In this document: one piece after another, positions 19,547-27,899 of the stretch
Position numbering within the stretch: position 1 is the stretch's first letter
Layout of the letters: every line of letters starts with the position of its first letter
DNA from: Paraburkholderia phenazinium
GTDB taxonomy: Bacteria; Pseudomonadota; Gammaproteobacteria; Burkholderiales; Burkholderiaceae
Length of the DNA stretch: 64,000 bases
Direction of reading: 5' to 3'
Assembly (NCBI RefSeq): GCF_900100735.1
Contig: NZ_FNCJ01000004.1
Location: forward strand, 188,019 to 252,018
Notes under the pieces: generated by a model
What the model saw: the letters and a program-made list of their open reading frames with translations, nothing else
The model's database searches: none
What the model was told of the DNA's origin: nothing
Made by a program: the position numbers and the translations under genes

Positions 19547-19807
19547 GATTAACCCCGTCAAGTGGTCAGGCAGACGTATGCAAATGAGCGACAAATACGC
19601 CAGGCAAATTTTTGTCTGTGCAGGAAAGGACGGCGGTTACTATATCAAAAGTAATGAGGAGTATTAAAGTGGCACTGGTGGTTTAACAGTTTTTGAATCA
19701 CATATCCGGATCAGGAAATGCAGATTGGATAATCGCCCGTTTCAAAAATCCAGTTTTTACCGGACCGCAGCTCAATCCGGAAAGGTTGACCTGGTAATAG
19801 TTGGCTA
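19547..19807 (-). promoter_or_regulatory. AT-rich region between tssF and vgrG, probable vgrG promoter
   Basis: These 261 bases carry no gene and are clearly richer in A/T than the rest (for example TTTTTGAATCACATATCC). Being between the tssF stop and the vgrG start, they probably contain the promoter of the vgrG-ankyrin-eag-PAAR-immunity transcript. I cannot name a -35/-10 pair with confidence, and no terminator hairpin for tssF is obvious. Confidence 0.4.
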
Positions 19808-21631
19808 TCAAAGTATCGTTTGAACTCCCTGCCGGGGCGCACAGCGCCTGAGTTCAACGCCTGTGTTAGCCGAGAGAATGACAAGCTGCACGAAGTTGTT
19901 TGTTGACGCGTAAACAGCGAGAAAACGATCCATCACCTCGGCAAAAATGCGCAGGCTGCTGCCGGCAAATGCCTGCTCGTCGAGCGTCATCGTCACCTCG
20001 ATACCGCGTGCAAACGCGGAGGACGGCTTCCCGACAATCCACTGCATCGTAGTGCGATGACGCAGGGATGCGATGCCTTCAATGTGTCGCGCCTGCGATG
20101 CCGACAAGGCCGCAAACTGGCGAAATAGCTGCTTCAGTTCCTCAATTCCCTCTTTCCCCAGCCGGACTGTCTGCGGCGTCATGTGGGCGATGATCCGCCA
20201 CAAGGCGCCATTGCGGCGGGGCGCTCGCGCACTTGCGGTCGGACGCCGCAACAGCACGATCGGACATTTCAGGCCTGAGCCGGCAAGCTCCAGATCGCCA
20301 TCAGATACTCCTACCTCCAGCGTGCGAGGCAGATCGCGGTTCGTGCAGGTAAGGTCAATGGCCAACGCCATCGGGGCGGTCGTTGCAGGCTGTCCGTCCA
20401 GGCGAACGAGTGCCAGTTCTGTCTCGTATCCGGGTGTCACCTGCGCGGCCCTGTCATCGCACCGGACTGCCCAGTACGGGCCGGGCAGGTGGCGCGAGCT
20501 ACCATGCCGCATTGAGAGGAAAGGGTGAATGACCGTTTCGCCGTCGGACGCTGGTTTCACCAGCCGCACCGCGTCGACCGACCAGACCTCCGTGAGAGCG
20601 ATGTGCTTCGCCTGCGGCTCGATGGGATATAGCGACACGCCCTCTTTCGTTTCGATCGGCGCTGCCTCGCACTGGAACAGATTGACCACCGGGGTACAGA
20701 ATAGCTTCAGGTTTTCTGCGCTGAGTTTCGCCATCCGTTGTCCGGCCCGCGAATCCGCATGCACGCCGGTAATCGCCAGATGAAGTGTAAGGCGTCGGCA
20801 TGGGCCAGCTGCCTGCCTGAGTGCAGCGAGATCGATGTCGACAAAATCGAACTTGTCAGGGAAAGCGAAATACTCCATCAGCGGACCCAACGCATCCCCC
20901 GCATCGTGAGATCGGTCGAGCAGTGCGTCGACGTCGTCAAAACCCGCTACAGAAACCGGTAACTGCCGCAAGGGTTTCCATTGGCCCCGGCCGTCCGGCT
21001 CGACAAAAGCGGCGGTCGCACGCAGCAACAAGCCATCAATGAGCGCAGCGACAATCTCGCGCTGACCGCTCAGGTGAATCCGGGTGCTGTCCGGCAACGA
21101 GGCGGTGCTGGTGTTTTCCGTCGCGAAGGCAAATGTGATCGACATCACGCCGGTCGCGTCTGGCGGCAAAGACACGCCCATGGGGGCAAACGCCGTCAGT
21201 GCATACCGGGCGTCCGCAATTTCAAGCGGGGCAAGTACCACATCGTATGCCGAGCGGAAGCTGTACCCGCTCCCGTGCGACGTGAGCTGCTGGCCTCTCG
21301 GAAGCGTCCTGGGGGCGGACAGCCTGTTGATCAGAGACCGGATGTCGAACTGCACGATCGAGCACGAAGGAAATGGCCGCAGGTACTGCGGAAGCAGCAC
21401 TTCCAGCATCGCTTCGGTGAACTCCGGGTAGTCGTCCTCGAGCTTCACGTCAAGGCGAGCGCCAAGCAGCGCGAAAGACTGGAGCATCCGGTCAACGTGT
21501 GGATCTTCTGAGTGTTCCCCCGCTATCGCCAGGCGTGCGGCAACTTTGGGGAAATCTGTTGCAAAGGTGCGCATCGCGCGGCGCAGCCGCGCCAGTTCCC
21601 GTTCGTAGTGCGGGAGCAATTCTTCCATCAT
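19808..21631 (-). CDS. tssF: T6SS baseplate protein TssF (orphan)
   Basis: Baseplate wedge component (VasA/ImpG family), 607 residues, full family length. It begins MMEELLPHYERELARLRRAM and shows FPKVAARL, EDPHVDRMLQSFALLGAR and EFTEAMLEVLLPQYLRPFPS, the classic N-terminal blocks. The middle and the C-terminal part (ASLRHRTTMQWIVGKPSSAFARGIEVTM) are also typical. ATG 21631 or the adjacent ATG 21628 is the family start; the frame stays open further upstream with no good start. No tssG, tssE or other structural T6SS gene is next to it, which is unusual because TssF and TssG work as a complex. Confidence 0.92.
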   Translation of the reverse strand: MMEELLPHYERELARLRRAMRTFATDFPKVAARLAIAGEHSEDPHVDRMLQSFALLGARLDVKLEDDYPEFTEAMLEVLLPQYLRPFPSCSIVQFDIRSLINRLSAPRTLPRGQQLTSHGSGYSFRSAYDVVLAPLEIADARYALTAFAPMGVSLPPDATGVMSITFAFATENTSTASLPDSTRIHLSGQREIVAALIDGLLLRATAAFVEPDGRGQWKPLRQLPVSVAGFDDVDALLDRSHDAGDALGPLMEYFAFPDKFDFVDIDLAALRQAAGPCRRLTLHLAITGVHADSRAGQRMAKLSAENLKLFCTPVVNLFQCEAAPIETKEGVSLYPIEPQAKHIALTEVWSVDAVRLVKPASDGETVIHPFLSMRHGSSRHLPGPYWAVRCDDRAAQVTPGYETELALVRLDGQPATTAPMALAIDLTCTNRDLPRTLEVGVSDGDLELAGSGLKCPIVLLRRPTASARAPRRNGALWRIIAHMTPQTVRLGKEGIEELKQLFRQFAALSASQARHIEGIASLRHRTTMQWIVGKPSSAFARGIEVTMTLDEQAFAGSSLRIFAEVMDRFLAVYASTNNFVQLVILSANTGVELRRCAPRQGVQTIL

Positions 21632-21744
21632 GATCAGGCTCGTAATATTGAGGCTCCCTGGCGCAAAGTAACCTGGGAAAGAGAGTACCGGCGCGGCCAC
21701 CGATTGCGCGGTCTCTGCATTCCGGTGGGCCGGCTCATTCAGGA

Positions 21745-21792
21745 TCAGCAGACCTTCACGCCCACGGATGCATCCGGCATGGCACCGGTCAT
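21745..21792 (-). other. 15-codon remnant ORF coupled to the upstream gene
   Basis: ATG 21792 directly follows the TAA of the upstream gene (TAAATG) and reads MTGAMPDASVGVKVC before TGA. This looks like the first codons of a lost third gene of that operon, cut where the tssF segment was joined. No function can be assigned. Confidence 0.3.
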
Positions 21793-22884
21793 TTACAGTC
21801 CGATCCGGTCAGGGCGAACAATGGTCGGGCCGATAAAGACCAGCTTACGCAGCGACGAATGCGGACCGTGAGGCTGCATCTTGAAATGTGGCCGTCGCCA
21901 ATGACCGCGCTTCTCATGATGTACCAGCTCGGCGTCTACCCTGATGTGATCAGCCTGCTCCCAGTCCAGAACAGCAGGTCCTACGATATGCCGATCGTAA
22001 AGATGCTCGATCTGCGCAAGTCGTTCCTTGCGCTTGCGCTGCCCCAAGCCTTTAAATTCTCCCGAAGCGTTGCTGTACGCACGATCAGCATAAACCTGCG
22101 CGCCGGGAATCTTCAGGTACAGGAGCAGCTTCACGGCGTAATCGAAAACAAGACGCCAGTGCTGCCGATCCGCCTCTACTTCATCCTCCGACATGGGAGT
22201 GTCGGCCTGATCTTCCAGCACCTGCTGAATGGTCTTACCCGAGTCCACCCACGGGTATTCGAGATACTTGACGCGCATACCGCCATCTTTGAATTCCTGC
22301 CACGTAGCCATCGTCAAGGACTTATAGTGCGATCTATCGGCCTCCCCCTGGCGACTAAACAGTACGATAGTGCGGATGCCCTGCTTGCAGCCTGGCCACT
22401 CCGGGTTGGGAACGATGCATATCGCAGGAGCCGGCAACTCGATCATGCTGACCGGAACGTCGTCGGCGATCCAGGCACTGTCAAGCAGACGATGTAACGC
22501 AACTGTAGGTTCGTACATCGCACCCTGGCTGGCGTGATAAATCTGCCAGATCAGGCTACGGTGCGTGAGCGCCATATCCTCGTCACTGAGTTCTGATGGA
22601 TCTGAACGCCCCCACCCTCCGACAAAGCGTGGAAACTCGTTATAAAGCCTCGTGAGCGGGAACGTCGGCAACGCCGCGTGAAAATCGGCATCCCCTCTGT
22701 CCCGCCCCGCTTCCATGACCCGTTTCCACGCCTCGATCGCCCCGGTGGCCCGGTAACGGACAGGGGGCGGCAAGCGCCCATAAAGCGGATCGTCTGTGGC
22801 GATCGTCTTCTCGATCGCCACACGCAGCAAGGCGGCCACTGTAGAGCCTGGATCGTACCTGGTAAATTGTCTGACGTGCTCCAC
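21793..22884 (-). CDS. Uncharacterised mobile-element protein (363 aa)
   Basis: Not recognised with certainty. GTG 22884 has a TGAGGTG about five bases upstream. It is soluble, with no signal peptide. It has an N-terminal helical part, a central beta-rich part (VSMIELPAPAICIVPNPEW), a helix LVFDYAVKLLLYLKIPG, and a basic C terminus RGHWRRPHFKMQPHGPHSSL ending in FIGPTIVR. This layout, with an RGHW block near the end, occurs in phage and mobile-element families, of which the AcrVA2 anti-CRISPR group is the best known; I regard kinship as possible only. Its neighbour is a methylase remnant, so it probably came with the integrative element. Confidence 0.6.
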   Translation of the reverse strand: MEHVRQFTRYDPGSTVAALLRVAIEKTIATDDPLYGRLPPPVRYRATGAIEAWKRVMEAGRDRGDADFHAALPTFPLTRLYNEFPRFVGGWGRSDPSELSDEDMALTHRSLIWQIYHASQGAMYEPTVALHRLLDSAWIADDVPVSMIELPAPAICIVPNPEWPGCKQGIRTIVLFSRQGEADRSHYKSLTMATWQEFKDGGMRVKYLEYPWVDSGKTIQQVLEDQADTPMSEDEVEADRQHWRLVFDYAVKLLLYLKIPGAQVYADRAYSNASGEFKGLGQRKRKERLAQIEHLYDRHIVGPAVLDWEQADHIRVDAELVHHEKRGHWRRPHFKMQPHGPHSSLRKLVFIGPTIVRPDRIGL

Positions 22885-22965
22885 TTCGACACCTCAACGT
22901 GCGGCAGGAAAACCAGATCGGCGTCGAAAGGATAACAAATCTTCAGGAGAATCCTGGTACCCGGA

Positions 22966-23943
22966 TCAGAACAAACCGGCAGGTTGTGCCGTATCGTCCC
23001 AACTGAAAATGATCAGTTCCTTGCGCGCGGCTGCACGGTCGCCACTACCGCCAACGGTGTACCGGATGTCGACCGTCTCGATGTGAAAACCGTTGAATGC
23101 CTCACGAATCGCCGGGTGATCATTCAGGCTCACGATCGCGCGCCCCTTGATCGAGCGCAGCCGGTCGGCCATTTTTTCGTACTCCGTGTACGGAAACGGC
23201 ACGCCGTAGCCCTCCGTTTCAAAATACGGAGGGTCGAGGTAGAACAGCGTATGCGGCCGGTCGTACCGCTCGATGCATGCTGCCCAGCCCAGGCGCTCGA
23301 CGAAGGTGTTCGCCAGACGCAGGTGGGCCGCCGACAGTTCCTCCTCGAGGCGCAACAGGTTAAGTCCAGGCGGCGTGGTCGTCGCCGTCCCGAACGTCTG
23401 CCCTTCCAGCTTGCCGCCAAAGCAGCTTTTCTGCAGGTAGTAAGACCGTGCCGCACCCTGGATAGCGTAACGTTTCGGAAGCAGACGGAGGGGATTTGTA
23501 GCCAATAGCGGCGTACCGGATCTGACGACCCAATCGAAGTATCGAGCAAGTGCACCGACGTAATGGCAAATCGTCGACGGAGCCATAACGTCTCTTCGCT
23601 TCATGCTCTTGACCCAGTTCTCCGCCCATTGGTAGTCGAGACCGGTGAGCGGCTGATCTCCCAAACGTTCAAGCAATGCGTTGAGTAACGAAGCATCCGA
23701 CGAAGGTAGCGAAACCTTTGTCATGCACGAGCGGATAGCATCGCCGACCGTGACTAGGTCGCTACGTCTCGCAACGAGATGCTCTGGCAAGATGCCAGCG
23801 TCGCGCATCTGCTCTAGTCGTTTAACGTAGGCGCCTCCCTCTTGCTCGGTATCGAACGTCAAGGAAAGTGGCTTTGGCAGAATGCCTTTGCGCCGGATGA
23901 TGTCTTCCTACGTCCCTGATGGACGCATTCTTTTTGTGGACAT
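22966..23943 (-). pseudogene. Broken tyrosine integrase joined in frame to the C-terminal half of a D12-class adenine methylase
   Basis: ATG 23943 begins an integrase-like N terminus (STKRMRPSGT), interrupted by TAG at codon 12 (23910-23908) where a Trp codon is likely, then continues EDIIRRKGILPKPLSLTFDT. The arm and core-binding domain follow (LTGLDYQWAENWVKSMKRRD, STICHYVGALARYFDWVV, NPLRLLPKRYA). At about 23463 the frame passes, without the catalytic RHRY domain, into a phage Dam-like methylase C terminus: QGAARSYYLQKSCFGGKLEG, catalytic DPPY (LFYLDPPYFETEGYG), ending AQPAGLF. The methylase lacks its AdoMet-binding N terminus. Neither enzyme should work. The 298 codons after the amber stay open from TTG 23862. 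Confidence 0.88.
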
Positions 23944-24049
23944 AGCCTCGAACGAAACGCACGCAAACGGCCAATGAGCCGATACGCGAGTGGTTTTGCG
24001 CTTTTCTTGAGTGGTTACAAAAAGCTTTCCACCACTTTAGAGGGCACAT

Positions 24050-24063
24050 TTCCATATATGGAA
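24050..24063. promoter_or_regulatory. 14-bp palindrome upstream of the integrase remnant
   Basis: Perfect palindrome TTCCATATATGGAA, extended by near-matching ACAT/GTGT flanks. It lies between the integrase start (23943) and the right attachment repeat. Such a site could have bound an excisionase or repressor, or simply be an AT-rich dyad of the integrase promoter. A second, looser dyad GTGGT/ACCAC spans 24011-24035. Confidence 0.4.
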
Positions 24064-24067
24064 GTGT

Positions 24068-24167
24068 CGCCGAAAAAAGAAAAGCCCCGACAAGTCGGGG
24101 CTTTTTCTTTAACTTCTGGAGGCGCGAGCCGGAGTCGAACCGGCCTAAACGGCTTTGCAGGCCGCTG
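24068..24167 (-). repeat. Right attachment repeat (attR-like) overlapping intact tRNA-Cys
   Basis: Partner of 12858-12957. It covers the terminator after the tRNA and the tRNA-Cys sequence from its CCA end up to the anticodon arm. The intact tRNA lies on this side and the integrase remnant directly inside it, the standard geometry for an element integrated by a tyrosine recombinase at a tRNA 3' end. Distance between equivalent points of the two copies is 11,210 bp. Confidence 0.9.
24081..24104 (-). terminator. Terminator after the tRNA-Cys/tRNA-Gly transcript
   Basis: Eleven-base-pair stem AAAGCCCCGAC/GTCGGGGCTTT followed, on the minus strand, by a T-rich run. It lies 12 bases after the tRNA-Cys 3' end. 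The same hairpin is duplicated at 12871-12896. Confidence 0.85.
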
Positions 24168-24190
24168 CATAACCGCTTTGCTATCGCGCC
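24117..24190 (-). tRNA. tRNA-Cys (GCA)
   Basis: Complete 74-base cloverleaf on the minus strand. The 5' end GGCGCGA (24190) pairs with TCGCGCC before T-CCA (24117). The anticodon arm GCGGC-CTGCAAA-GCCGT carries GCA, and the T arm is GCCGG-TTCGACT-CCGGC. CCA is encoded. It is the target of the island: its 3' 51 bases recur at 12907-12957. Confidence 0.97.
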
Positions 24191-24304
24191 GTAAGCGGAC
24201 TGCTGAAACCGTCGCAACAAGTTGCGCATACAACGGCTCGCAGATTTGTTCGATGGCCGGTCGGTCCACCAAACAAAAAGGGAAGCTTTGCTTCCCCGAA
24301 TGTC

Positions 24305-24380
24305 TGGAGCGGGAGACGAGTCTCGAACTCGCGACCTCAACCTTGGCAAGGTTGCGCTCTACCAACTGAGCTACTCCCGC
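24305..24380 (-). tRNA. tRNA-Gly (GCC), copy 2
   Basis: Complete 76-base cloverleaf: GCGGGAG acceptor, D arm with AGCTCAGTTGGTAGAGC, anticodon loop TTGCCAA (GCC), T arm GCGAGTTCGAGACTCGT, encoded CCA. Identical to the copy at 24456-24531; lies 114 bases before tRNA-Cys in the same transcript direction. Confidence 0.97.
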
Positions 24381-24455
24381 ATGGTCCTGCTAACAACGTT
24401 CTGCTACTGCTCTACTGCCAACTTCTACACCACACAAAACGCTGCTTCAAAAATC

Positions 24456-24531
24456 TGGAGCGGGAGACGAGTCTCGAACTCGCGACCTCAACCTTGGCAA
24501 GGTTGCGCTCTACCAACTGAGCTACTCCCGC
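24456..24531 (-). tRNA. tRNA-Gly (GCC), copy 1
   Basis: Same 76-base sequence as 24305-24380, with anticodon GCC and encoded CCA. It follows pgsA by about 140 bases. The two Gly tRNAs and tRNA-Cys appear to form one transcript ending at the hairpin at 24081-24104. Confidence 0.97.
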
Positions 24532-24673
24532 GTTTTGCTGCTTCTACTGCTAGCTACTACCTGTACTGCGCTCCGGCGCTCAGAACTGCGTGCATCGGAG
24601 AAACGAGATTATGTATAAAGCGCTGAAACGTGTCAACCCCTTTCATGCAGGTCTTTTACGGAACAGTTTTCGC

Positions 24674-25267
24674 TCACACGATCCCGCCCCGTTCACGGAT
24701 CTGCGGCCACGCGAGCTTCATGTAGTAGAGCATCGACCAGATCGTCAGGAAGGCGGCCAGCACGACCAGCCACATGCCCCATACGCGCGTGTCGATCGCC
24801 ACGCCCGGAGCGAGCGGCAACGGGCCGTAGAACAGCAGCATCGGAATCGCGACCATCTGGCATGCGGTCTTGAACTTGCCCAGTGAATTCACAGCGACGC
24901 TCTTCGAGGCGCCGATCTGGGCCATCCATTCGCGCAGCGCCGAGATCGCGATCTCGCGGCCCACGATCACCAGCGCAATGGCCGAGTCGAGCCGCGTCAG
25001 TTGCACCAGCACCAGCAGCGCAGCAGTCACCATCAGCTTGTCGGCCACCGGATCGAGAAACGCGCCAAACGCCGAGGTCTGGTTCCAACGGCGAGCCAGG
25101 TAGCCATCAAACCAGTCGGTCAATGCAGCCAGGATGAAAATTGTCGCGGCCGCCAGATTGCGGTGCGCGGGGCTCATCATCATGTCGGGCAAATAAAACA
25201 CGCCGACGACAAGCGGAATCAGAACAATCCGCAGCCACGTCAGGAAAATCGGAAAATTAAACGGCAT
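24674..25267 (-). CDS. pgsA: CDP-diacylglycerol-glycerol-3-phosphate 3-phosphatidyltransferase
   Basis: Inner-membrane enzyme making phosphatidylglycerophosphate, the first committed step to phosphatidylglycerol and cardiolipin. 197 residues from ATG 25267 (MPFNFPIFLTWLRI), with the complete CDP-alcohol phosphotransferase motif DWFDGYLARRW...GAFLDPVADK and about five membrane helices (VLIPLVVGVFYL at the start, VLAAFLTIWSMLYYM at the end). The frame extends 29 codons upstream, but that part is not family-like. It follows uvrC, 174 bases away; the gap holds an 11-bp tandem repeat. Confidence 0.95.
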   Translation of the reverse strand: MPFNFPIFLTWLRIVLIPLVVGVFYLPDMMMSPAHRNLAAATIFILAALTDWFDGYLARRWNQTSAFGAFLDPVADKLMVTAALLVLVQLTRLDSAIALVIVGREIAISALREWMAQIGASKSVAVNSLGKFKTACQMVAIPMLLFYGPLPLAPGVAIDTRVWGMWLVVLAAFLTIWSMLYYMKLAWPQIRERGGIV

Positions 25268-25329
25268 GGGCAGGCGCAGCGTCTGACAAGGGAGTTGCAA
25301 TTGTGCCGTGTCATAAGGCCTGCCACAAG

Positions 25330-25384
25330 CAAACACGCGGCAAACAGGCCGCAAACCGCCCGTAAACAGGCGTCAAACGAGCAC
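25330..25384. repeat. Five 11-bp tandem units between uvrC and pgsA
   Basis: Five consecutive degenerate 11-mers: CAAACACGCGG, CAAACAGGCCG, CAAACCGCCCG, TAAACAGGCGT, CAAACGAGCAC. The AAAC block recurs every 11 bases, close to one helical turn. It lies 63-117 bases before the pgsA start. Confidence 0.7.
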
Positions 25385-25441
25385 ACTGGGGTTTAACCGC
25401 ATACGGCACGCCCGACATGGGCCGCGCCGCGTTTCGCGCAA

Positions 25442-27814
25442 TCAGTGCAACTGCCGATAGATCTGCTCGGCGAGCGACTGCGAAATCCCTTCGACGCTGG
25501 CCAGGTCCTCGATGCTTGCCGCCACCACCCCACGCAACCCGCCAAAGCGTGCGAGCAGGCGCTGACGGCGTTTCGCGCCGACGCCTTCGAGCTCTTCGAG
25601 GCGCGAGGTCTGGCGCGTCTTGCCGCGTTTCGCGCGCATGCCGGTAATCGCGAAGCGGTGCGCCTCGTCGCGGATCTGCGCGACCAGCATCAAGGCCGCG
25701 CTTTCCTTGCCGAGCTCAAGTGGCGCGCGACCGTCCGCGAAGATCAGCGTTTCGAGGCCGACCTTGCGCCCTTCGCCCTTCGCGACCCCTACCAACATCC
25801 CGCAATCGAGACCCACTTCAGTGAACACCTGGCGTGCGATCTCGACCTGCCCCTTGCCGCCGTCGATCAACACGATGTTCGGCAAGATGCCGCCGGGGGC
25901 CGGCTCGGCAGTGTCGGCGGCGGCGGCCGCGAGTGCGGGATCGGCCGCCGGGTCGGCGGCTTGCTCGAGCGCATCATCTGTGACATCCGAGGCGGCGTTC
26001 GCGGCGGCCTGCGCCACCATCTTCTCGTAGCGGCGCGTGAGCACCTGGCGCATGGCCGCGTAATCGTCGCCTGGCGTGATGCCGGTGATGTTGTAGCGCC
26101 GGTACTCCGAGGACTGCATCTTGTGATGGTGATACACCACGCATGACGCTTGGGTCGCCTCGCCCATCGTATGGCTGATGTCGAAGCATTCGATCCGCAA
26201 GTGCGCGAGATCATCGCATTCGAGGCCGAGCGTATCGGCAAGCACGCGCGTGCGCGATTGCTGCGAGCCCTGCTCGGACAATAGACGCGCCAGCGCGAGT
26301 CGCGCGTTCTGTTCGGCCATCGCCAGCCATGCGCGCTTTTGGCCCTGAGGTTGACGCAGCAAGGTGACCTTGTGGGCCGCCTGTTCGATCAGCGAATCGA
26401 CCAGTTCGCGGTTCGACGGCGCGTGGCTAACCACCAGCACCGGCGGGACGCGGTTGCCCAGGTAGTGCTGTGCGATGAAGGCTTCGAGCACCTCGGATTC
26501 GATGCCTGTCACGCGACGGCGCGGCGGCTTGCCGGAGCGCTTTAAGGCGGCGGCGTCAGCGCTACCGGCAGCTTCGCCCGACGCGACACTATCGGCATCC
26601 TCAGCGGCTTCGTCGCCGGTGTCGTCGGCCTCGCCTTGCGCATCATCTTCTGCGTCGTCCGCGGCTTCGTCCGCTGTGTCGTCCATCTCAGGCGGCAGCG
26701 CCTGTGCGAACGCCAGTGCGTCCGAGGTGGCGTCTGCATCATCATCGGCGCCCGCCACACCAGCGGCGCCTCTCGCATCCCTTACGAGCTTCGCCGCTAC
26801 GCTCGCCAACGAAGCCTCCTCCGCCGCCCGCAACCCTTGCGCGACAACAGTCTTCAGCGCTCCCTGCGCATCGGCATCCTCGTCTTCCAGACCGCCCTCG
26901 TCGATCGTCAGCGCGCTTTCCACATGGGCCGGGAAATAGGCCTTGTCCCCCAGATGCCGCCCGCCGCGCACCATCGCCAGATTCACGCACACACGCCCGC
27001 CAAGAGCCACCACCGCGAGAATGTCAACGTCGCTGTCGCTGCCCACTTCGATCGCCTGCTGATGCAGCACCGTCGAAAGCGAGCTCATCTGGTTGCGCAC
27101 CGCCGCGGCCTGCTCGAACTTCAGCTCGGCCGCAAACGCATGCATCTTCTCCTCGAGCTCCTTCATCACTTCGCTTTGCCGCCCTAGCAGGAAACGCGAT
27201 GCGTTGGCGACATCACGCCCGTAGTCTTCCTCGCTGATCGCCCCCACGCACGGCGCCGTGCAGCGCCCGATCTGATGCAGCAGGCAAGGCCGCGTGCGGT
27301 TGTTGAACACCGAGTCTTCGCAGGTGCGCAACTGGAATACGCGCTGCAGGATCTGGATGCTCTCGCGCACCGCCCACGCGCTCGGGAACGGTCCGAAGTA
27401 CTGGTTCTTGCGGTCTACCGAGCCACGGTAGTACGCCATGCGCGGGAACGTATGGCCGGTCAGCTTCAGATACGGGTACGACTTGTCGTCGCGAAACAGG
27501 ATGTTGTAGCGCGGCGCCAGCGCCTTGATCAGGTTGTTTTCGAGCAGCAACGCTTCGGCCTCGGAACGCGTGACCGTGGTTTCGATGCGCGCGATCCGCG
27601 TCACCATCATCGCAATGCGTGGCGACAGCAGCGTCTTGGTGAAGTAGCTCGAGACACGCTTTTTCAGGTCGCGCGCCTTGCCCACATACAGCACCGCACC
27701 CTGCGCGTCGTAATAGCGATAGACGCCGGGCAGATGCGGCAGCTGGGCGAGCACCTTCTTGGGTTCGAATGCCTCGGGAGTTTCGGAAGCTTCGGAAGCG
27801 TCTGAATAGGTCAT
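25442..27814 (-). CDS. uvrC: Excinuclease ABC subunit C
   Basis: Nucleotide-excision repair nuclease making both incisions around lesions bound by UvrA/UvrB. Order: GIY-YIG domain ([18 protein letters not shown], about 29-46), Cys-rich linker, UvrB-binding UVR region (about 215-245), RNase H-like 5' incision domain with [11 protein letters not shown] and LIDGGKGQ, and C-terminal helix-hairpin-helix pair. It is 790 residues against about 610 in the family: an acidic Ala/Asp/Glu insert at about 350-428 and an Ala-rich one at about 600-645 lie between domains. ATG 27814. Confidence 0.96.
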   Translation of the reverse strand: MTYSDASEASETPEAFEPKKVLAQLPHLPGVYRYYDAQGAVLYVGKARDLKKRVSSYFTKTLLSPRIAMMVTRIARIETTVTRSEAEALLLENNLIKALAPRYNILFRDDKSYPYLKLTGHTFPRMAYYRGSVDRKNQYFGPFPSAWAVRESIQILQRVFQLRTCEDSVFNNRTRPCLLHQIGRCTAPCVGAISEEDYGRDVANASRFLLGRQSEVMKELEEKMHAFAAELKFEQAAAVRNQMSSLSTVLHQQAIEVGSDSDVDILAVVALGGRVCVNLAMVRGGRHLGDKAYFPAHVESALTIDEGGLEDEDADAQGALKTVVAQGLRAAEEASLASVAAKLVRDARGAAGVAGADDDADATSDALAFAQALPPEMDDTADEAADDAEDDAQGEADDTGDEAAEDADSVASGEAAGSADAAALKRSGKPPRRRVTGIESEVLEAFIAQHYLGNRVPPVLVVSHAPSNRELVDSLIEQAAHKVTLLRQPQGQKRAWLAMAEQNARLALARLLSEQGSQQSRTRVLADTLGLECDDLAHLRIECFDISHTMGEATQASCVVYHHHKMQSSEYRRYNITGITPGDDYAAMRQVLTRRYEKMVAQAAANAASDVTDDALEQAADPAADPALAAAAADTAEPAPGGILPNIVLIDGGKGQVEIARQVFTEVGLDCGMLVGVAKGEGRKVGLETLIFADGRAPLELGKESAALMLVAQIRDEAHRFAITGMRAKRGKTRQTSRLEELEGVGAKRRQRLLARFGGLRGVVAASIEDLASVEGISQSLAEQIYRQLH

Positions 27815-27899
27815 GCAGAATCGGGCTGAGCACCGCGCCAGGATTCACGCGGAGAGTGGGGTGAGTGCTTTAGAATCGCCAGTTTAGAACATTCCGCAC

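Noticed and set aside
21700..21792. Upstream extension of tssF or the end of tssE
   Set aside because: The frame is open, but the residues (GREGLLILNEPAHRNAETAQ) are unlike TssE or the TssF N terminus; MMEELLPHYERE is the family start.
22966..23862. A genuine two-domain DNA-binding methyltransferase
   Set aside because: The N-terminal half is an integrase core-binding domain whose own start lies beyond an amber codon, and the methylase half lacks its AdoMet motif; a deletion fusion explains this better.
23822..24349. 175-codon minus-strand frame spanning tRNA-Cys and integrase region
   Set aside because: Covers tRNA genes and runs out of frame with the integrase; no domain.
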